In this document: positions 1-8,588 of the stretch, one piece after another
Position numbering within the stretch: the first letter of the stretch is position 1
Layout of the letters: every line of letters begins with the position of its first letter
DNA from: Deltaproteobacteria bacterium
Lineage (GTDB): Bacteria > Desulfobacterota > Syntrophobacteria > Syntrophobacterales > Syntrophobacteraceae
DNA length: 64,000 nt
Reading direction: 5' to 3'
Assembly: GCA_012517315.1 (NCBI GenBank)
Contig: JAAYVE010000059.1
Span: forward strand, 1 to 64,000
Position numbers and translations under genes: made by a program
The notes under the pieces: generated by a model
Seen by the model: the letters and a program-made list of their open reading frames with translations, nothing else
Databases searched by the model: none
Told to the model about the DNA's origin: nothing

Positions 1-113
1 CCAACGTTTGCATGAGCTGCCACGGCGTCAATTGGCGCGGTTTTTGCGATAGGAGCGAAGCGACGGCAAAAACCGTGCCAATAGCCGTGGTCTGCTCAAT
101 GCAATTGTTCTAT
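1..113 (-). repeat. attC: Integron attC recombination site (cut by window edge)
   Basis: Read on the minus strand this is a long imperfect palindrome of the attC (59-base element) type. The R'' box is ATAGAAC (113-107), followed by AATTGCATTGAGC. The opposite arm ends GCTCATGCAAACGTTGG, so the conserved R' core GTTGG lies at 5-1 and its last bases are outside the window. Inner arms CCACGGC/GCCGTGG and CGGTTTTTGC/GCAAAAACCG enclose a variable centre around 48-65. The arms differ by a few unpaired bases, as expected of a site recombined as a folded single strand. The layout resembles classical aadA-type attC sites. Orientation points away from intI, as expected for the 3' end of a cassette inserted at attI. 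The structure is seen; recombination activity is inferred. Confidence 0.82.
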
Positions 114-608
114 TGGGCCATTTACGTAAAAATTGTCTGAGCCAAGGATGGCGAAGACAATTTCATTTCACGAAAAATAAATATTCAATTTTGCTTATTA
201 AGCTATCAGTTCGCAATTTTAATAAAAAATATTGTACAGATTTTTTTCTTTTATTAAGATAAATCTCTTCTATATTTCAATCACTATTTTATAACAATAG
301 ATTGTTATAAAATATATTTCAATTCTGATAATAAAAAATGAATATGAAATACTCAAAGCTAGTATTCTGTATTGATGGAAAAAGCGGCTCAGAATTATTG
401 GTTTATTTAAAAGGTGCAATCATCTATTTTTATTTATTGAAATAGAACATATCCATTCTTTTTTCGATTAGGAAAAATAGGCATATTTTTATATTTTATT
501 GAAGAAATGGTTCTTGATTTATTCCACTTACCAAAAATAGTACTTCGGAATGATATTATTTTTGTATTAGCTTTTTTTATTTAATTTTTTCCTGTCAATT
601 CTTTTAAC
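114..608 (-). other. Probable gene-less, AT-rich integron cassette body
   Basis: This stretch is far richer in A and T than the rest of the window and lies between the attC site and the intI promoter region. On the minus strand, the expected cassette direction, every frame is full of stops. The only open frame of note is on the plus strand at 338-445 (35 codons, no convincing ribosome site). A candidate attI crossover is GTTAAAAG on the minus strand at 608-601; its last base does not fit GTTRRRY, so the boundary is tentative. If correct, the cassette is about 600 bp including attC. It may carry a regulatory element, a decayed gene or an RNA; none can be shown. Confidence 0.45.
286..313. repeat. 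28-bp near-perfect palindrome inside the AT-rich stretch
   Basis: Two perfect 13-base arms (ATTTTATAACAAT and ATTGTTATAAAAT) are separated by AG. The symmetry suits an operator, a small hairpin or a terminator stem. No T-tract follows that would make a classical terminator, and no adjacent gene was found to be controlled. Confidence 0.6.
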
Positions 609-912
609 CAGATAATTTAAAAAGAGTTTCGCTCCGCGCCACGGATGGCGCGCGCGTATAAAAATGGTTTTGGCCTTCATCGATGCGAATGCACCGAGTC
701 AATAGAACCATTGATTATCATGTCGATTCGCCCTGCTATTGTGATATTGGGCGGAAACTCAGGCAAAATCGCCTCAAGTGCAATATCAGGTTCTCCGATG
801 GCATGCGTGGATGAATAGACTCATGCATGAAGCGGATCTCGCGCAATGAGCTCAGAGCTCATTCAGGAACAAGGTAACGAAACTTATCGGTTTTGCCTTT
901 GGTGGACCATAC
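609..912. promoter_or_regulatory. Putative attI and intI leader region
   Basis: This is the region between the presumed cassette junction and the intI start, where attI and the divergent promoters sit in integrons. GC content returns to the genome level here. An imperfect inverted repeat is visible (GATATTGGGCG near 751 against CGCC...CAATATC near 790). I could not identify a convincing LexA box or a sigma-70 promoter. The assignment rests on position relative to intI and attC. Confidence 0.4.
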
Positions 913-1911
913 TTGGAACAGGGAACCGTGTCAACGACAAGAACCCCCCGTCTGCTCGATGAAGTCCGCGATGTGATGCGGGTCCATCACTACTCGATTC
1001 ACACGGAAAGGGCCTATTGCGATTGGATCAGGCGGTATGTACGGTTTCACCGTATGGCATCGCGAGAAGATCTGAAAGACGGCGAAGCAAAGATCCAGCC
1101 GTTTCTGACCCATCTCGCCGTGGAAGGTCGCGTCGCTCCCTCGACTCAGAATCAGGCCATGAATGCGCTGGTCTTTCTTTACAAGAAGGTGCTGAAGGAG
1201 TCCCTGGACGGCGCCATCGATGCGGTTCGGGCCCCGCGGAAGATCAACATTCCCGTGGTCATGACCCGTGAGGAGATATCCAGAATCATCCCGTTGCTCA
1301 GCGGAACGCCGCAGCTGGTGGTGAAGCTGCTCTATGGAAGCGGCCTGCGGATCATGGAAGCCCTCCGGTTGCGCGTGCAGGACATCGACTTCAAGATGAA
1401 ATCGATCACCGTCCGCTCCGGAAAAGGGGCAAAAGACAGGGTCACGACCTTCCCCGTCTCCATCGGCCCTCTTCTTCAGAATCACCTCGCGCGGGTCAAA
1501 GCGATTCATGACGGGGATTCGGCCCGGGGATTCGGTGACGTCTATCTTCCTCATGCCCTGGCACGCAAGCTTCCCTCGGCGTCGAAAGAATGGCGATGGC
1601 AATACGTGTTCCCGGCAGGAAGTCTGTCGACCGATCCCCTGAGCGGGGTGGTGCGTCGCCACCATATCGACCCAAGTGTCGTGAACAAAGCGATCAAAGC
1701 AGCAGCGAGGCAGGCGGGGATTACCAAGAGGATCACATCACACACTTTTCGACACAGTTTTGCGACTCATCTCCTTCAGCGAGGCACAGACATACGCACC
1801 ATCCAGGCCCTGCTCGGCCACAACGATGTCTCGACGACCATGGTCTATACACACGTGCTGCAGCAAGGGGGGCATGGCGTCATGAGCCCCATGGACGATC
1901 TCGACCCGTGA
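913..1911 (+). CDS. intI: Integron integrase, tyrosine recombinase
   Basis: This enzyme recombines folded attC sites with attI, capturing and shuffling gene cassettes. The 332-residue product has an N-terminal SAM-like core-binding domain (about 12-105) and a catalytic domain with R146, K171, H277, R280, H303 and Y312. The integron-specific insertion is present at about 214-235, with [20 protein letters not shown]; it contacts the extrahelical attC bases and separates IntI from XerC/D. The start is TTG at 913 behind GGTGG; a GTG at 928 is an alternative. The gene points away from the attC/cassette side, the normal arrangement. All catalytic residues are present and the frame is intact, so it may be active. 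Confidence 0.93.
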   Translation: MEQGTVSTTRTPRLLDEVRDVMRVHHYSIHTERAYCDWIRRYVRFHRMASREDLKDGEAKIQPFLTHLAVEGRVAPSTQNQAMNALVFLYKKVLKESLDGAIDAVRAPRKINIPVVMTREEISRIIPLLSGTPQLVVKLLYGSGLRIMEALRLRVQDIDFKMKSITVRSGKGAKDRVTTFPVSIGPLLQNHLARVKAIHDGDSARGFGDVYLPHALARKLPSASKEWRWQYVFPAGSLSTDPLSGVVRRHHIDPSVVNKAIKAAARQAGITKRITSHTFRHSFATHLLQRGTDIRTIQALLGHNDVSTTMVYTHVLQQGGHGVMSPMDDLDP

Positions 1912-2096
1912 TGCGCCGGCCTCGAGTCAGATGTCTTCCGAAAAGCCTCACATGCAGCACGCCTGCAACCGGCCGCCCTGAAATCACCTTCTGACTCCTG
2001 AACCCTCGAGCGGGATTCCTCAACCGGTTCCGGCCGCCACGATGAACCCGTCCCCACCCTGCCCCGGTTCCTGACGGTTCCCGGGGGAGGGACCAT

Positions 2097-4100
2097 TCAA
2101 GGGCGGTCCGGAAGCTCCTGTTCCGTCGCTTTCTGAGGCCGAGGCAGCCTCTCGGGGGACTCCCCCGATTCCGGCTCGAGCGATCTCAGGACACGCCCCT
2201 GCTCGAATCGAACGGTGAACCCGATTTCATCCAGATGCTCGAGCACCGGGATCCCCCTAGTCCTTCCGCAGCCCAGAGCTTCCTTCAGGTCTTCCAGGAG
2301 GAAGACCCCCCGCTCGGAAATCACCGCCCTGACCCTGGCCTTGACCTCCTCCAGGGCGGCCGGTGAGAGATAGCGGCCGTCTTTGAGCTTGATGAGTCTG
2401 CCTTCATTTCGCCAGTGATCGAGTATCTTCTGGATTTCAGGCTGGCTGAAGGTCCGGAGGCGCATGTTGAATCTGCAGAACTTGCCTGCCCCAAAGGGCA
2501 CCAGGCCGGATTCGCGGGCATACCGCAGCAGAAGAGCGGCCAGTTTTTCCTGCTCGGGAAGCAGCTTCACCCGAAAGTCGGGCAGACGATATCCTGAGCC
2601 GCTTTCGGTGATTCTTCCCTCTGTGCAAAGCTCATGGAGAATTCTCTGAAGCAGGACCTCGTCCAGTGATGGAGGGAGGCGCCCTTTGAGCTCCAACGTT
2701 TTCACCGAAGTCGCCAACGGGTTTTGCGCATAGAAATCCTTTACGACCGTTTCCGTCCGCTGTTTGAGAGCATCGAGTCGTTCCCTTGCCACAAAGCCCT
2801 TTCCCTCGATTTCGAAGATTTCTCCACGGGATAATCCTTCCACGATCTCGGCCCGGATCTTTTCGGGCCTGAGGGCCGTCTCCCGGCTCAAGTCCTCGAT
2901 CGTAACGGGATGGAACAGGTTGCGGGCGAGAACCCTCTGCACCACTTCGCGGACATTCCCCTGCTCGAGCGCCTGGAGGTAGGAGAGCACCTGAGCGGCC
3001 TTGGCGCTCCGGTACTTCTCCCTGGTCGCCTCGAGGATGACTCCGCCTCCGATGACCGTGTGCCGATCCATGGGGGAAACCACGAAAGGATCCCCGGACA
3101 TGAGAGCCACGGGCGAAAGCAGACGAAGCTGGACCAGTCCGCTTTCCCCGGGGTTTAGCCTTTCCCCCTCCGTGAGAACGACCACAGCTCGCACAGAGCA
3201 AGTCCCCGCGAAGAGACGAACCTGCGGGCGCCCGGTGATGGGCTTTCGTGCCCTGGGAAGGAGCGTGAGTCTCGCATTGAAGAGGTATCCCGCCCGAAGC
3301 GCTCCCGGGGAGGCCAGCGCCATCCCGATATGGACCTCCTCCATGGGGATTCGGTGCAGGTTGACGCCCACCCGCTGCCCGGTCAACGCCCGCTCCACCC
3401 TCTCGTGGTGCACTTCCAGGAAGCGGGCCCTGGTCTCCTTCCCCGAAGGCAGAATCCAAACGGGATCTTCCTTCGAAAGGCTCCCGGAAAGGACCGTCCC
3501 GCTGACCACAGTCCCGAAGCCGGAAAAACTCCTCACCTGGTCGATCCAGAGCCGAAAAGACGAATCACCCGACTTCTCCCTCACCTCATCCGCCGCCGCT
3601 TCGATCGCCGCGAGCACCTCTTGAGCGCCCCTCCCATCCACGGCCGAAAAGGGAATCACAGGCTTTCCTTCGAGGAACGATCCAGCCAGCAGGTCCCGTA
3701 TTTCCAGCTCGGCCAGCTCTACGGTTTCCCGATCCACCAGGTCGGTCTTGGTCAGGACCACGAGTCCCGTCCGGGCGCGAAGGAACTTCAAGACTTCCAG
3801 GTGATCCAGGGTCTGCGGCATGACCCCGTCGTCGGCCGCCACCACCAGGACGGCCATATCCACGCTGCTCAGCCCCCGGATCGTATTTTTGAGGTAATCG
3901 CTGTGCCCCGGCACGTCGACCAGCGCAATTCTGCGCGATCTCTTCGGAAGATGGAGCGGCGCGATGCCGGGCTGGATGGTGAGACCGCGCTGCTTCTCCT
4001 CTTTGAGGCGGTCCGTGTCGATTCCGGTGAGGCACCGGACCAGGCTCGTCTTGCCGTGGTCCACGTGGCCCGCCACACCCATGGTGATATGCCTCTCCAT
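2097..4100 (-). CDS. selB: Selenocysteine-specific translation elongation factor SelB
   Basis: SelB is a GTPase that delivers Sec-tRNA to UGA codons marked by a SECIS hairpin. The 667-residue product has the G1 motif GHVDHGKT (11-18), G3 DVPGH (62-66) and G4 TKTD (117-120). EF-Tu-like domains 2 and 3 follow, and a long C-terminal part carries the winged-helix repeats that bind SECIS RNA. The length fits the bacterial family. The start is ATG at 4100 ([18 protein letters not shown]). No selA, selD or tRNA-Sec was recognised in the window. The region just upstream is the broken end of an hdrA-like gene, so the original promoter context may have changed. Confidence 0.95.
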   Translation of the reverse strand: MERHITMGVAGHVDHGKTSLVRCLTGIDTDRLKEEKQRGLTIQPGIAPLHLPKRSRRIALVDVPGHSDYLKNTIRGLSSVDMAVLVVAADDGVMPQTLDHLEVLKFLRARTGLVVLTKTDLVDRETVELAELEIRDLLAGSFLEGKPVIPFSAVDGRGAQEVLAAIEAAADEVREKSGDSSFRLWIDQVRSFSGFGTVVSGTVLSGSLSKEDPVWILPSGKETRARFLEVHHERVERALTGQRVGVNLHRIPMEEVHIGMALASPGALRAGYLFNARLTLLPRARKPITGRPQVRLFAGTCSVRAVVVLTEGERLNPGESGLVQLRLLSPVALMSGDPFVVSPMDRHTVIGGGVILEATREKYRSAKAAQVLSYLQALEQGNVREVVQRVLARNLFHPVTIEDLSRETALRPEKIRAEIVEGLSRGEIFEIEGKGFVARERLDALKQRTETVVKDFYAQNPLATSVKTLELKGRLPPSLDEVLLQRILHELCTEGRITESGSGYRLPDFRVKLLPEQEKLAALLLRYARESGLVPFGAGKFCRFNMRLRTFSQPEIQKILDHWRNEGRLIKLKDGRYLSPAALEEVKARVRAVISERGVFLLEDLKEALGCGRTRGIPVLEHLDEIGFTVRFEQGRVLRSLEPESGESPERLPRPQKATEQELPDRP

Positions 4101-4137
4101 GGACCCGATCCCAGGAGTGATGGTTCAAAAAAGATGT

Positions 4138-5490
4138 GGTGGCAGTCATTGATGTGACAGCCGCTGACGAGAATGACCGGGGCCCCCTGCCTGAAACCGT
4201 GCCAGATGAAATCCTCCGAAACGCGGGCCGAGCACATGGTGCGGATCAGGTGCACGCTCGGCGGATACTGCATCCTCGAGACGCCCGCAAAGTCGGCGCG
4301 GGCGTAGGAGCACCAATTGCATGCGAAGGCGAGAACCTTTTCATGGGGGCTGTCCGCCAGCAGCGCATCGATCTGGCCGAGAATCTGGACGTCGGTGAAG
4401 TGGTTCATGGTGATGGCGCCGAAGCGACACTCGGCGGCGCAGGCACCGCACCCCATGCAGGCTGCCGAGTTGACGGAAGCTTTCACTTTCTTTTTCGCGT
4501 CCACGGTGATGGCATGGTAGGGGCAGACCTCGGCGCACCTCCCGCATGCCCTGCACTGTTCTTCAACGACCTCCGAAGTGATGGGCTCCGTCAGGATGCT
4601 TCCCGGGTGCATGAGCCGCACCGCCCGCATGGCTGCGGCCGACGCCTGCGTCACGCTGTCCTTGATGTCCTTGGGGCCCTCGGCGCACCCGGCAAAGAAG
4701 ATGCCCCGGGTGGCCGCATCCACGGGCTGAAGCTTCGGGTGGGCCTCGAGGAAGAAACCGTCCGGCGTGAGCTGGAGCCCCAGCATCTCCTGAAGCTTCC
4801 GGGTGGACCCGGCCGGCTTCACTCCAACCGCCAGCACCAGCATGTCCAGATCGTGGAACTGGACGCCCCCAGCGGCTCCATTCTCCACGGCGACGCGCAG
4901 GCTGCCGTCGGGCAGCTCCTCGACCGCCCCGGGAAGCCCCCGGATGTACTGCACACCCAGCGACCGGCTCCTCCGATAGAGATCCTCGAAGCCTTTGCCG
5001 AATGCCCGTATGTCGATGTAGAAAACCTTGATCTCCACGTCGGGGTCGTGCTCCCTCGCGATGAGCGTGCTCTTCACGGTATTCATGCAGCAGACGTTGG
5101 AGCAGTAGGTGTGGCCCTTTTGAAGGGAGCGGGAGCCCACGCACTGGATGAACCCGATGGATTTTGGGTGCTTCCTGTCCCTGGGGCGGATGATCTCGCC
5201 CCGCGTGGGGCCCGCGGCATTGATGAGGCGCTCGAATTCCATGCTGGTGAGCACATTCTCGAACCGGGTGTATCCATATTCGTCCATCTCGGTGGGATCG
5301 TAGGTTTCGACTCCGGTGGCCACGACGATGGTGCCCACCCGCTCCACCACTTCCTCGTCGGACATGCTGAAGTCGATGCACCCCTTGCTGCAGACCTCCA
5401 TGCACTTACCGCAGACGACGGGGTTTCCGCCGAGACACTCGTGGCCGTTCAGGACGTAGGCAGAGGGAACGGCCTGGGGAAAGGGTATGG
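4138..5490 (-). pseudogene. Broken hdrA-like flavoprotein with fused MvhD domain
   Basis: HdrA-type proteins carry FAD and iron-sulfur clusters and pass electrons between hydrogenase or formate dehydrogenase and heterodisulfide reductase-like partners. The surviving frame begins near IPFPQAVP, which in the family lies well inside the protein. It then shows CGKCMEVC, the VATGVETYDP region, QCVGSR...YCSNVCCM, two ferredoxin motifs (CRACGRCAEVCP and CMGCGACAAECR) and an MvhD-like part (FACNWCSYARADFAGVSR, then GCHINDCHH). At the 5' side it runs into the tip of an IS3 element at 5491. At the 3' side recognisable sequence stops after CHH near 4138, about 38 bp before selB; the open frame continues only as nonsense inside selB. 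It is therefore truncated at both ends and the missing N-terminal part is not found beyond the IS. Confidence 0.82.
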
Positions 5491-5713
5491 TGTACCCCTC
5501 TGTCTAGACAAAAAATGGGTCAGTTTAAGGTGAATGCTCCCCGGCCGGCTGCCAGTTGTGCCCGGTCGAGATCTCTGTTAGTGTTTACCGCCCACCTGGA
5601 GGATAGGGCAACGCCGGGGAGTGACCCGAGCGCCAAGGTGGGTGGACATACGGATGGGCAGGGCTCTCGGGCTCTGCCTCTCTTTCCCCATCATCTGGAG
5701 TCCGAGAAAAGCG

Positions 5714-6562
5714 TTAAACCCTGGGGGTCTGGGGGCTAGCCCCCAGGCAACAGTCTAAGGCCAAATAGACTTGGCGAGGAGTCTGGCATCCGAGGGCCTG
5801 ATGGGGCCTGCGATCATTGTAGAAAATGAACCACGTTCGCAGCCCATCAATGCAGGCCGGTACGTCTTCATAATCTTTGGTGTAGACCTCCTCGTATTTG
5901 ACAGAACGCCAGAGTCTTTCGATGAAGATGTTGTCGAAGACTCTACCCTTACCGTCCATGCTGATGCGGACCTGCGCTTGTTGGAGCATGCCGGTAAACT
6001 CCCGGCTGGTGAACTGGGAACCCTGATCCGTATTGAAGATTCCGGGTTTTCCCATGCGCAGAGTCCTTTCCAGGGACTCCATGTAGAAGTGCACATCCAT
6101 CGTGACCGAAACGGACCAGGAAAGGACATAGCGGCTGAACCAGTCCATGACCGCCACCAGGTATACAAACCCACGACGTAGGCGGATATAGGTGATGTCG
6201 CTGGCCCATACCTGGTTTGGCCGATCAATTTTGAGGCCTCTGAGCAGGTAAGGGAACACCTTGTGTTGATCGTCTTTCTTGCTCAGCCTTGGCTTGGGGT
6301 AGATCGCCTCAAGCCCCATGAGCCCCATCAAGCGTTGAATGCGCTTGGGATTGACCTGGTAGCCCTGCTCATGCAGCGCCACCTTCATCCGGTGGATCCC
6401 GTAAAATGGGGTGAGCGTGTACTGTTCGTCGATACGGCGCATCAGCTCGAGATCGACGCTCGCCACCTCCTGCGGCTTGTAATACCAGCTGGACCGGGAA
6501 AGTCCCAGGAGCTCACATTGCCTGACAACAGAAAGCGTCGGATGATCGGGCTCGATGAGCAT
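5714..6562 (-). CDS. IS3-family transposase OrfB (DDE integrase catalytic part)
   Basis: The 282-residue product has the retroviral-integrase fold of IS3 transposases. It opens with a HTH_21-like segment (LGLSRSSWYY, TPFYGIHRMK) and has the catalytic triad D122 (WASDITYI), D179 (FNTDQGSQF) and E215 (FIERLWRSVKYEEVY), a DD35E spacing. The ATG at 6562 gives a free-standing start. The open frame extends upstream (SLDSPLERKR) into the end of orfA, as in elements that make an OrfAB fusion. A perfect 18-bp palindrome lies within its last codons (5729-5746). The frame is intact, so activity is possible. Confidence 0.93.
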   Translation of the reverse strand: MLIEPDHPTLSVVRQCELLGLSRSSWYYKPQEVASVDLELMRRIDEQYTLTPFYGIHRMKVALHEQGYQVNPKRIQRLMGLMGLEAIYPKPRLSKKDDQHKVFPYLLRGLKIDRPNQVWASDITYIRLRRGFVYLVAVMDWFSRYVLSWSVSVTMDVHFYMESLERTLRMGKPGIFNTDQGSQFTSREFTGMLQQAQVRISMDGKGRVFDNIFIERLWRSVKYEEVYTKDYEDVPACIDGLRTWFIFYNDRRPHQALGCQTPRQVYLALDCCLGASPQTPRV

Positions 6563-6572
6563 GCGTTTGCGC

Positions 6573-6863
6573 TCAAGAGGCGAGTCCAGACTTTTTTTTA
6601 AGCCAGTCCAACTCCACTTTCAGTTGCCCGATCTGCTGGTACAATTCGGATACAAGTGCCTTTTGGTCCTCCTTGCGCTTGCGCCGTTTGTCCGAGAGGA
6701 CGTCCGGCAACCCCTCGATGGCTTGCTTTTTCCATTGGGTAATCTGATGGGGATGAACCCCACATTCGCTGGCAATCTCGGAAACAGTCCGATGCCCCTT
6801 GATGGCCTCCAGGGCAATCTTGGCCTTGAACTCCCCGGTGAACTTGTTGCGGCGATCCTTCAT
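6573..6863 (-). CDS. IS3-family transposase OrfA (HTH DNA-binding part)
   Basis: This 96-residue protein has an N-terminal helix-turn-helix (FTGEFKAKIALEAIKGHRTV, then SEIASECGVHPHQITQWKKQ) and a C-terminal leucine-rich coiled coil (YQQIGQLKVELDWLKKK). It recognises the element's ends. The start is ATG 6863 behind GGAGGG with 6-base spacing; the open frame continues upstream but lacks such a site. It ends at 6573, and the last codons contain an A8 run (6592-6599). OrfB lies in the +1 frame relative to it, which is unlike the usual -1 relation of this family. Confidence 0.9.
   Translation of the reverse strand: MKDRRNKFTGEFKAKIALEAIKGHRTVSEIASECGVHPHQITQWKKQAIEGLPDVLSDKRRKRKEDQKALVSELYQQIGQLKVELDWLKKKSGLAS
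6592..6599 (-). promoter_or_regulatory. A8 slippery run at the orfA/orfB junction
   Basis: On the transcript this reads CTT AAA AAA AAG, which contains the classical A_AAA_AAG frameshift heptamer. The orfB frame is +1 (or -2), not -1, relative to orfA. A transcript lacking one A, made by polymerase slippage on the A8 run, would fuse the frames. Confidence 0.5.
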
Positions 6864-6944
6864 TTCAGCCCTCCCTTGCTTGTTTGCTACCATGGGCCGG
6901 GATCGCCTTTCCACCTTATTCAACTGTCCAGTTTTTGGGGTACA

Positions 6945-7405
6945 CTATAAATATCCAAGTCCTTGTGAGGTAAAGCGAAGGTGAGTCATGTAGAAACAGA
7001 CCGATTTTTCATCAGCAGGTTGCCGGTTCACATCCCATCGCCAGCGCCAGTGAATCAGCGGATTGGCGAAAGATGGACTGAACTGTCTCTCAAGACACGG
7101 CACAGGCGCGAGCCGGTTTTTGGCGCCTCAGGTCAAGTGAGACCTGCGATTCGATAGGGTGGGCTGTTTGGAGACGGCCGGGAGTCATCCCTGTTCCGAG
7201 GTGGAGGAAAAAGTCAGTGACAGCAAAACGAAGAGTCTCTCCACATGGCACACGTGGCCCGCAACTTAAGCCTCTACCAGTCAGGTGTGGTCAGGTGGCA
7301 TCTCGCATGTGTGTCATCGTATGCTGGCGTTGAATATTGCCAGTCCCCGGGAAAACCATGTCACAAATGAAGAGGGTTGTGAGGAGCCTTTCCCGGCGAC
7401 TCTTT
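6945..7405. other. Intergenic region without recognised feature
   Basis: About 460 bp between the IS tip and the end of the YSC84-type gene. None of the short open frames looks like protein. The missing N-terminal part of the hdrA-like gene is not here, so the IS did not simply split that gene, or the other half was later lost. Confidence 0.6.
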
Positions 7406-7966
7406 TCACTTGCTCACCCGGGTGATTTTTGTGCCTTGCAGACCAAGCCCCCCCATGAGCCCCCTCTGGCCGAAAAAGAAGGCATAGATCTGTGAATGGA
7501 GGGTGGTTGTTGTCATGGAGGTGGCTTTTCCCACATCCACAACAACGATGCTGGGGCCGGTGCCAATCTCCCAGCCATTGCTCCTGTTGACCCAATCGAT
7601 TGCCGAGTCGCTCATCAGGAACAGGGCATACCCGTATTTCTGCAATCCCGCCTGCATTCCGTAAGAAGCCTGAATGGTGTTGTAGTACCCGGCTGTTTTC
7701 CCATTCCTGAGAAGTGCACCCTCGCCGAATTGGCCCCCTACGATGAAACCTCCCTTGACAATGCTCGGAAAGACCAGGATTGCCTTGGCCTTTTTCCCCA
7801 GTGTCTTTGCTGTGGGCGATTCCGCATAGAGCTGCTGTAGAGCACTTCTCGCACTGCGGTCGATTTCCGCCGCGGATGCACCCGAGGCTGTATCAGGGGT
7901 GATGAACGTGGTTGCCGCCAAAAGAAAGACCATGAATTCCAACGTTAAACGAACATCTTTCATCAT
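7406..7966 (-). CDS. YSC84/SYLF-domain exported lipid-binding protein
   Basis: The 186-residue product starts MMKDVRLTLEF at 7966 behind GAGG; the longer open frame upstream is low-complexity and unlikely. An N-terminal hydrophobic segment (FMVFLLAATTFITP) ending near TASGAS is a probable signal peptide. The rest is a SYLF domain: ARSALQQLYAESPTAKTLGK, KAKAILVFPSIVKGGFIVGG and GQFGEGALLRNGKTAGYYNT, ending GLMGGLGLQGTKITRV. SYLF domains bind phosphoinositides in eukaryotes; the bacterial role is not established, though many are envelope proteins. A second SYLF gene lies at 56250-56930. Confidence 0.85.
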   Translation of the reverse strand: MMKDVRLTLEFMVFLLAATTFITPDTASGASAAEIDRSARSALQQLYAESPTAKTLGKKAKAILVFPSIVKGGFIVGGQFGEGALLRNGKTAGYYNTIQASYGMQAGLQKYGYALFLMSDSAIDWVNRSNGWEIGTGPSIVVVDVGKATSMTTTTLHSQIYAFFFGQRGLMGGLGLQGTKITRVSK

Positions 7967-8096
7967 CGCATCCTCATTATTCTCAATTCTCAGTCGGTGC
8001 CCCCATGCTGCGCCCATGGAAAACCAAGGCGGAGCCGGGAAAACGTGAAACGGAACGCATATGAAACTCCATGCGCACCCCTGGCGGAGCCGTCTG

Positions 8097-8588
8097 CTAC
8101 CTTGCCGTTTTGGCCAGGGGTATGGTGCGAGCGAGTTCATGCATCAAAACGGCCTGGATCTTGTTTTCCAACTGGTAGTAGCGAATCACCTTGGTATCAG
8201 GCAAAACTTTTTGGAACTGTGGCAGGTAGGCCTGATAGAGTTTCAGTCGCAATGTTTCAATTTCGAGGTACTCTTCAATCAACTTCTTCGCCACATCGTT
8301 GGTCATCTTGTCGTGGGAGGCCTCATAGTCTTCGAGCATCTTGAGGGTCCTGGCACGAAGAAGAAACAGCTCGTCCTGGTAGCGCTCATAGACGGGCCAA
8401 AATGATTTCGCCTCAGCCTCGCTGAGCTCCATGTTATCTGCAACGAACAGTTTTTTGTCCGCGCGGAGCTTTTCAAGGACGATCTGCATGTTATCTGCCT
8501 GCTTTTCCTCGGCAGGCAACGGGGTGGCCGCCACCACCATTGCCGTCAGCAGCAAAACGTTGAGCAGCACTTTAGAAATTGTCGTCAT
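8097..8588 (-). CDS. Exported helical protein of unknown function
   Basis: The start MTTISKVLLN at 8588 follows a strong AAAGGAGG site. Residues 1-25 are a signal peptide (VLLLTAMVVAATPLPAEE). The mature 135 residues are mostly charged helix with the pattern DKKLFVADNMELSEAEAKSF, then WPVYERYQDELF. This recalls small periplasmic chaperone-like proteins (Spy/CpxP-like) but lacks the LTxxQ motifs, so I do not assign that family. It lies 130 bp upstream of the YSC84 gene on the same strand and may be co-transcribed. Confidence 0.75.
   Translation of the reverse strand: MTTISKVLLNVLLLTAMVVAATPLPAEEKQADNMQIVLEKLRADKKLFVADNMELSEAEAKSFWPVYERYQDELFLLRARTLKMLEDYEASHDKMTNDVAKKLIEEYLEIETLRLKLYQAYLPQFQKVLPDTKVIRYYQLENKIQAVLMHELARTIPLAKTAR

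Larger units (their letters stand above)
5491..6944 (-). mobile_element. IS3-family insertion sequence, apparently complete
   Basis: The element is bounded by TGTACCCC at 5491-5498 and GGGGTACA at 6937-6944. The match extends outward (TATGGTGTACCCC against TATAGTGTACCCC) and weakly inward (AAAAATGGGTCAGTTTAAGG against AAAAACTGGACAGTTGAATAAGG). It carries orfA and orfB on the minus strand. No convincing target duplication is visible; the flanks are TGG and CTA if the tips are TG/CA. About 220 bp between orfB and the left tip hold no gene. The element lies at the 5' break of the hdrA-like gene. Confidence 0.85.

Noticed and set aside
338-445. 35-codon plus-strand frame in the AT-rich cassette
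   Set aside because: No ribosome site and opposite to the expected cassette direction; kept only as a remark.
931-1665. 244-codon minus-strand frame
   Set aside because: It lies entirely antisense to the intact intI gene and shows no family motif.
1912-2096. Possible tRNA-Sec next to selB
   Set aside because: No cloverleaf with TCA anticodon or T-loop could be drawn on either strand.
5486-6949. Target-site duplication of the IS
   Set aside because: Bases outside the tips (TGG and CTA) do not match; the TAT on both sides is better explained as part of the inverted repeat.
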